Below, in pieces: positions 7,300-10,423 of a DNA stretch of 10,423 bases (positions are counted from its first letter, which is position 1; each line of letters starts with the position of its first letter). Origin of the DNA: Nitrospina sp. (lineage in GTDB: Bacteria; Nitrospinota; Nitrospinia; Nitrospinales; Nitrospinaceae). The DNA lies in the NCBI GenBank assembly GCA_004357435.1, contig SMVS01000074.1:1-10423 (forward strand). The letters run 5' to 3'. Below the pieces are notes generated by a model, which was given only the letters and a program-made list of their open reading frames with translations, did not search any database and was not told the DNA's origin. A program made the position numbers and the translations under genes.

Positions 7300-7449
7300 T
7301 CACTTTCCAGATATCATTGTAAATTTTAACGGACCGTGGATCACAAAGCCGATGCTATTGTGTTTGTCTGGGATCGTGCCAGAATAACGGTCCCTGAAAA
7401 TCAGGAACCCGGTGTCATCCGTTTTGAACGATAAGGTTGACCTCTTCAT
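7300..7449 (-). CDS. Possible small protein, 49 residues
   Basis: A minus-strand ORF from ATG 7449 to TGA 7302-7300 encodes 49 residues beginning MKRSTLSFKTDDTGFLIFRD and ending GFVIHGPLKFTMISGK. AAGAGG stands 3 nt before the ATG, close but usable. The alternating hydrophobic pattern looks like a small beta-rich domain rather than noise. The frame stays open back to 7497, past the ATG. The stop lies in a perfect 6-bp inverted repeat (TGAAAC, 3-nt loop, GTTTCA; 7288-7302) without a T-run. It ends 40 nt before the 224-residue gene and could be its upstream partner. Against it: it is short, matches no family I know, and lies in the divergent intergenic region where the promoter for the uridylyltransferase gene must be. 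Confidence 0.35.
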   Translation of the reverse strand: MKRSTLSFKTDDTGFLIFRDRYSGTIPDKHNSIGFVIHGPLKFTMISGK

Positions 7450-7491
7450 GATCCTCTTTACCAGTTTATCTGAGAAAGGTTTCTTGAACCA

Positions 7492-8847
7492 ATGGAATTA
7501 TCGAATTTGCGGGAGGTTCTGAATAATTTGGGTATGACTGAGGGGTCAAGGAATGCCTTCTTGGATTTGTTTGAAAAATTCAAGGCGGGGACGGCCCAAA
7601 TCAGTCAGTGGGAAACCTTGCGGTCGCCCGACCCGCAAAACCTTTCCGCTCATGATTCCCTGGGTGAACCGAAGGACTTTCAACAAGATTTGCAGTGCCT
7701 GGCGGTGTGCAAATTGAATGGCGGGCTGGGGTCAAGTATGGGAGTCGATGGCCCCAAGTCGATGTTGGCGGTCAGGGGCGACCAAACCTTCATGGATTTG
7801 ATTGTGAGTCAACTGGAGCAATTGAATCGAGAGCAAAACGCGCAGGTTCCCCTGATTCTAATGAACAGCTTTCATACCCATGAAGACACTTTGCAGAGGG
7901 TTCAAAAATATGAGCCTCGAATCCGCATTGAATGTTTTTTGCAAAATAAATTTCCGCGGCTGGATAAAACCACCCATCGACCTCTGGAGGAGAAACTATG
8001 CGGGGCTGAGGCTTGGTACCCGCCCGGCCATGGCGACATTTATAGTTGTTTGCTCAGCCAGGGGATACTGGAAACTATGTTGGGGCAGGGGAGAACGATT
8101 CTTTTTGTATCTAACGCGGACAATCTGGGAGCGGTGGTCGATCCCAGAATACTCGGCCACATGCTGAAAAATGACATCCCTTTTCTGATGGAGATGACCC
8201 CGAAATCGCCCGCTGATATTAAAGGCGGTACTTGGTACCAGAGCGAGGGCCGATTGCACCTTCTGGAGTTTGCCCAGGTTCCCGAAGAACATCTTGAGGA
8301 ATTTTACGGCACGGAAAAATTCAAGGTGTTCAACACCAACAACATTTGGATCAACCTGCAACATCTGAAAAAGCGGCTGGATCAGGGCCGGATGGATTTA
8401 AACGTCATCGTTAATGAAAAATCCGTGAAGGGCCAAGCGGTGATTCAATTGGAAACGGCCATAGGCGCGGGCTTGGAACACTTTCCCAATGCTACTGGGT
8501 TGGTGGTTGGCAGAGAAAGGTTTCTTCCCGTCAAAAATACCAGTGACCTGATGCTCATTCAATCGGATTTGTTCCTGACAGATAGCGGGCGACTGGTGAA
8601 AAATCCAGCTAGAAAACTACCGTATCTGCCGACCATTTCATGGGGGGAGTCTTTTGCAACTGTGGCAGGGTATCAGCAAAGGTTCCCGGTTATCCCAAGT
8701 CTTCTGGCGCTGGAGTCCTTGGACATTGAGGGCGATGTTCGATTTGCAGGAGAAGTCACCTTGAGAGGGAAGGTTTCGATCATCAACCGCAAGGGTTCCA
8801 GGATCATTCCAGAGGGAGCCGTGTTGGAGGATGAAGTGTTGCAATGA
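7492..8847 (+). CDS. UTP--glucose-1-phosphate uridylyltransferase (UDPGP family, eukaryotic type)
   Basis: The 451-residue product makes UDP-glucose from UTP and glucose-1-phosphate in the cytoplasm. It belongs to the UDPGP family typical of eukaryotes, not to the short bacterial GalU family. The nucleotide-binding loop KLNGGLGSSMGVDGPKS is at 74-90, PPGHGD at 177-182, VSNADNLGA at 206-214, KVFNTNN at 278-284 and RERFLPVKNTSDLM at 341-354. The C-terminal part (about 405-445, with DIEGDVRFAGEVTLRGKVSI) fits a short left-handed beta-helix. All these motifs seem intact. The start ATG at 7492 has only a distant GAAAGG upstream (12-nt gap). The gene is transcribed away from the uncharacterised pair and converges on the VTT gene with 9 nt between stop codons. 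UDP-glucose probably feeds envelope or storage polysaccharide, but no glycosyltransferase lies in the window to show which. Confidence 0.93.
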   Translation: MELSNLREVLNNLGMTEGSRNAFLDLFEKFKAGTAQISQWETLRSPDPQNLSAHDSLGEPKDFQQDLQCLAVCKLNGGLGSSMGVDGPKSMLAVRGDQTFMDLIVSQLEQLNREQNAQVPLILMNSFHTHEDTLQRVQKYEPRIRIECFLQNKFPRLDKTTHRPLEEKLCGAEAWYPPGHGDIYSCLLSQGILETMLGQGRTILFVSNADNLGAVVDPRILGHMLKNDIPFLMEMTPKSPADIKGGTWYQSEGRLHLLEFAQVPEEHLEEFYGTEKFKVFNTNNIWINLQHLKKRLDQGRMDLNVIVNEKSVKGQAVIQLETAIGAGLEHFPNATGLVVGRERFLPVKNTSDLMLIQSDLFLTDSGRLVKNPARKLPYLPTISWGESFATVAGYQQRFPVIPSLLALESLDIEGDVRFAGEVTLRGKVSIINRKGSRIIPEGAVLEDEVLQ

Positions 8848-8856
8848 TCCTGCCGG

Positions 8857-9576
8857 TCAAGAGTCGCTCTCGGTCTTATCGGCCTTACTTTTGGCTTTGG
8901 ATCGGAACCTGAAATAAGCTGTAACTATTCCCAAAATTAAAATAAGTAAAAGCGACGCGCGGAACTTTGGCGACCCGATTTCCAAAAGAGCGCTCCCAAA
9001 AAATCCGAAGGCGAATGCCCTTGGCGTCAACCCCAGTACATGGGCGGTAATATAGTGTTTGAACTTCATGTGGGAAAGCCCAGCGCCATAATTGATGACC
9101 GTCACGGGCATGATGGGGAGCAGGCTAAGCAGAAATACCACGGAAAAATTGAATTTAGTATTTGCTACAACCTGGGCCCCCAGCTTTAATTTGCTCATGA
9201 CATAATCATGCCCCATGATTCGCGCGATCCAGAACCCGAGGGTGCCGCCAATAGCCGCGCCGAACGAAGCGTAAAGAGGACCGACCACGGGGCCGAAAGC
9301 CAGCCCCCCCGCCACAAACAAGGCGATGGATGGAATTAAAAACAACGGTCGAATTATAAAAATTCCTACATAAATGATGGGTCCCAGAATTCCCATGGAC
9401 ACAACATAATTTTTAAATGACTCGGGGGTGAGATGGACCCCTTTGCGGAGAGTCAGGTAACCGAGAATGACCCCTGTAATGACCAATATTATGAACTTGA
9501 TAAATCGTTTTCGAGATTTGGATAAATCGGGAGGCGGCGCAACCGTATCGGGTGTGGGGGCTGTATTTTTAGCCAT
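8857..9576 (-). CDS. TVP38/TMEM64 family (VTT/DedA-like) inner-membrane protein
   Basis: The 239-residue product is an integral membrane protein with a cytoplasm-like polar N-terminus (1-22, Pro/Thr-rich) and a charged C-terminus (KSKADKTESDS). Hydrophobic segments lie at about 26-43, 62-98 (with a re-entrant break), 100-119, 143-165, 176-197 and 206-222. The VTT-domain signature is clear: FVAGGLAFGPVVG at 87-99, then GGTLGFWIARIMG at 110-122, LLPIMPVTVINYGAGLS at 152-168, and GLTPRAFAFGFFGSAL at 182-197. DedA/TVP38 relatives act in lipid movement or membrane homeostasis; the substrate of this one cannot be deduced. AGAGG lies 6 nt or so before the ATG at 9576. It converges with the uridylyltransferase gene and no canonical terminator is visible in the 9-nt gap. 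Confidence 0.9.
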   Translation of the reverse strand: MAKNTAPTPDTVAPPPDLSKSRKRFIKFIILVITGVILGYLTLRKGVHLTPESFKNYVVSMGILGPIIYVGIFIIRPLFLIPSIALFVAGGLAFGPVVGPLYASFGAAIGGTLGFWIARIMGHDYVMSKLKLGAQVVANTKFNFSVVFLLSLLPIMPVTVINYGAGLSHMKFKHYITAHVLGLTPRAFAFGFFGSALLEIGSPKFRASLLLILILGIVTAYFRFRSKAKSKADKTESDS

Positions 9577-9764
9577 TCAGACCTCTGAGGCAGGGTTCAA
9601 GCTCTTGAATTTTTATACATTAATTGGGTTTCCTCAATTCGAGGGAGAGTCACTCGCGACCACTGTCTATCATACCGTAATATCGGGTATTTTGGTTAGG
9701 AAGCAGTCCTTTTAAAGGGTAGGATAAATAATGATAATTTATAGGAAAAACGGCCAAAAAATAG

Positions 9765-9792
9765 TTGACTTACGTCACGCCGCAAGTATACT
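9765..9792 (+). promoter_or_regulatory. Near-consensus sigma-70 promoter
   Basis: TTGACT (9765-9770) and TATACT (9787-9792) are separated by 16 bp, each one base off the consensus hexamer. An A-rich run follows. Transcription would start near 9799, leaving about 240 nt before the ATG at 10039. No other plus-strand gene lies between, so it most likely drives the exported-protein gene or a separate small RNA. Confidence 0.65.
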
Positions 9793-9862
9793 GGCAAAAA
9801 ATTTGGATAGTACTGGAAAATAAACGTTTAATGGGAAAAAACACAATTAGCTGATAGCTTCC

Positions 9863-9883
9863 GAATACTCTATTAAAGTATTC
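9863..9883 (+). repeat. Perfect 7-bp inverted repeat in the leader
   Basis: GAATACT (9863-9869) and AGTATTC (9877-9883) flank a 7-nt loop. The core hexamer recurs further down as AGTATT (9988-9993) and AATACT (10011-10016), so alternative pairings are possible within the same leader. Confidence 0.75.
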
Positions 9884-9922
9884 ATAAGGATTTGATTCTA
9901 TAAAGTTGGTTTAGGTAAATGA

Positions 9923-9987
9923 TTTGGTTTCATGCTGGCTTGGAGGGTTCCCCGTGGGAAGCGGGTTCCTAGGTGGCATGAACCAAA
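9923..9987 (+). other. Long stem-loop in the leader of the exported-protein gene
   Basis: TTTGGTTTCATGC (9923-9935) pairs with GCATGAACCAAA (9976-9987) as 12 bp with one bulged T. Inside it, CTTGGAG can pair imperfectly with the TTCCTAGG side, and TTCCC-CGT-GGGAA (9948-9960) forms the tip. No T-run follows, so it does not look like a simple intrinsic terminator; a regulatory or stabilising 5'-UTR element, or the body of a small RNA, is more likely. Pairing was worked out by eye. Confidence 0.65.
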
Positions 9988-10025
9988 AGTATTTTGGGGA
10001 TTGTATTATTAATACTAGTGGGTAA
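9978..10025 (+). CDS. Possible leader mini-ORF, 15 residues
   Basis: ATG 9978 opens MNQKYFGDCIINTSG, ending TAA at 10023-10025, 13 nt before the main ATG. AGG lies 4 nt upstream. The start codon is buried in the 3' side of the long hairpin. A second mini-ORF, MIWFHAGLEGSPWEAGS (9919-9972), spans the hairpin itself. Either could be chance; translation is not demonstrated. Confidence 0.2.
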   Translation: MNQKYFGDCIINTSG

Positions 10026-10038
10026 GGGAGATATTATC

Positions 10039-10423
10039 ATGAGGAAACTCGCCTTCGTTGCTGTCTTGACCGTTATTGCTTTCTGTTTCACCGCCTCCGC
10101 CTATGCCGGAGCTCTGAAGCCCGGTCAGAAAATGTCCTGTAATAACGCCAGTAGCATCACTTTGGAGCCATCTGGAACCTCTACTAAAGGGGATCGTGGC
10201 AATGCCAATGTCGTGATTTGGAAATCTTCCACCGCCACGACAGTTCCAATCAGCTTGGGACCGACAGACCATCAGAATTTTCCAGGGGGTGCCGCCGGTG
10301 CCAAAATGGTTGGTATTCAAAATATGCACAGCATGGGCCGTAGTAAATTAGTTTTGACGGGCCAAAACAATTTCAGCCGTGGAGATTCCATTGGCGATAT
10401 CAGTGGCGAAGTTCGCATCACCA
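10039..10423 (+). CDS. Sec-exported protein of unknown function (3' end outside window)
   Basis: The ORF opens at ATG 10039, with AAGGGAG ending 8 nt upstream, and stays open for 128 codons to the window edge. The first 23 residues are a textbook Sec signal peptide: basic MRK, a hydrophobic core (LAFVAVLTVIAFCF), then TASAYA with cleavage probably before GALKPG. There is no lipobox Cys. The visible mature part is rich in Gly, Ser, Thr and Asn (for example SLGPTDHQNFPGG and LVLTGQNNFSRGDSIGD), has a single Cys near residue 34, and looks beta-rich. I do not recognise the family. A strong promoter, long structured leader and good SD suggest an abundant periplasmic or surface protein. The minus-strand ORF overlapping it is a shadow. 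Confidence 0.8.
   Translation, partial: MRKLAFVAVLTVIAFCFTASAYAGALKPGQKMSCNNASSITLEPSGTSTKGDRGNANVVIWKSSTATTVPISLGPTDHQNFPGGAAGAKMVGIQNMHSMGRSKLVLTGQNNFSRGDSIGDISGEVRIT

Larger units (their letters stand above)
9577..10038. other. Gene-free divergent intergenic region
   Basis: This AT-rich stretch lies between the divergently transcribed VTT and exported-protein genes. Up to 9760 I see only the VTT SD and a weak TTCAAG/CTTGAA palindrome (near 9597-9610). From 9765 it holds the promoter, inverted repeat and long hairpin described separately. No tRNA or other structured RNA family is recognised. Confidence 0.6.

Noticed and set aside
7360..7385. TGGCACG on the minus strand as a sigma-54 -24 element
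   Set aside because: The -12 position reads CAGAC instead of TTGC, so the promoter is incomplete.
7389..7409. Hairpin CCTGA-AAA-TCAGG before the uridylyltransferase gene
   Set aside because: Short stem, no T-run on either strand, and it falls inside the candidate small ORF; not supportable as terminator or operator.
10015..10329. Minus-strand ORF of 104 codons
   Set aside because: It lies opposite the exported-protein gene, which has a signal peptide and SD; the minus frame has neither and looks like a shadow.

Overview
The window is ordinary-looking chromosome from a Gram-negative (diderm) bacterium. It has a complete LPS-transport gene set (lptC, lptA, lptB) followed by rpoN and a short hibernation factor gene, and no phage, IS, CRISPR or RNA genes. 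Moderate base composition, a sigma-54 gene behind lptB and a eukaryotic-type UDP-glucose pyrophosphorylase would suit a deltaproteobacterium-like or Nitrospinota-like lineage. That placement is a guess from gene content, not something the sequence proves.

Layout. Positions 30-5780 hold seven genes, all on the minus strand. In transcription order they are nnrE/nnrD fusion, tsaE, lptC, lptA, lptB, rpoN and hpf. Most are packed tightly: 2 nt between nnr and tsaE, an 8-nt overlap of lptC and lptA, a 71-nt overlap of lptA and lptB, and 13 nt between lptB and rpoN. The two looser joints are tsaE-lptC (83 nt, with a 20-bp tandem repeat that runs into the lptC start) and rpoN-hpf (86 nt). Positions 5859-7259 hold two minus-strand genes that are paralogues of each other and belong to a family I do not recognise. 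A possible 49-codon minus-strand ORF lies at 7300-7449. Positions 7492-8847 (plus) encode a UDPGP-family UTP--glucose-1-phosphate uridylyltransferase. It is convergent, with a 9-nt gap, with a minus-strand TVP38/TMEM64 (VTT) membrane protein gene at 8857-9576. From 9577 to 10038 there is no long gene, but there is a near-consensus sigma-70 promoter and a leader of about 240 nt with strong inverted repeats. The leader precedes a Sec-exported protein (10039 onward) that is cut by the window edge.

How the genes work together. LptC, LptA and LptB carry LPS from the inner membrane across the periplasm. RpoN and HPF are regulators of transcription and ribosome hibernation that commonly travel with lptB. 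NnrE/NnrD repairs damaged NAD(P)H, and TsaE serves tRNA t6A synthesis. UDP-glucose from the pyrophosphorylase may feed envelope polysaccharide. The most interesting places are the structured leader before the secreted protein, the unknown paralogue pair, the tandem repeat that duplicates the lptC start codon, the short LptC, and the overprinted lptA/lptB junction.
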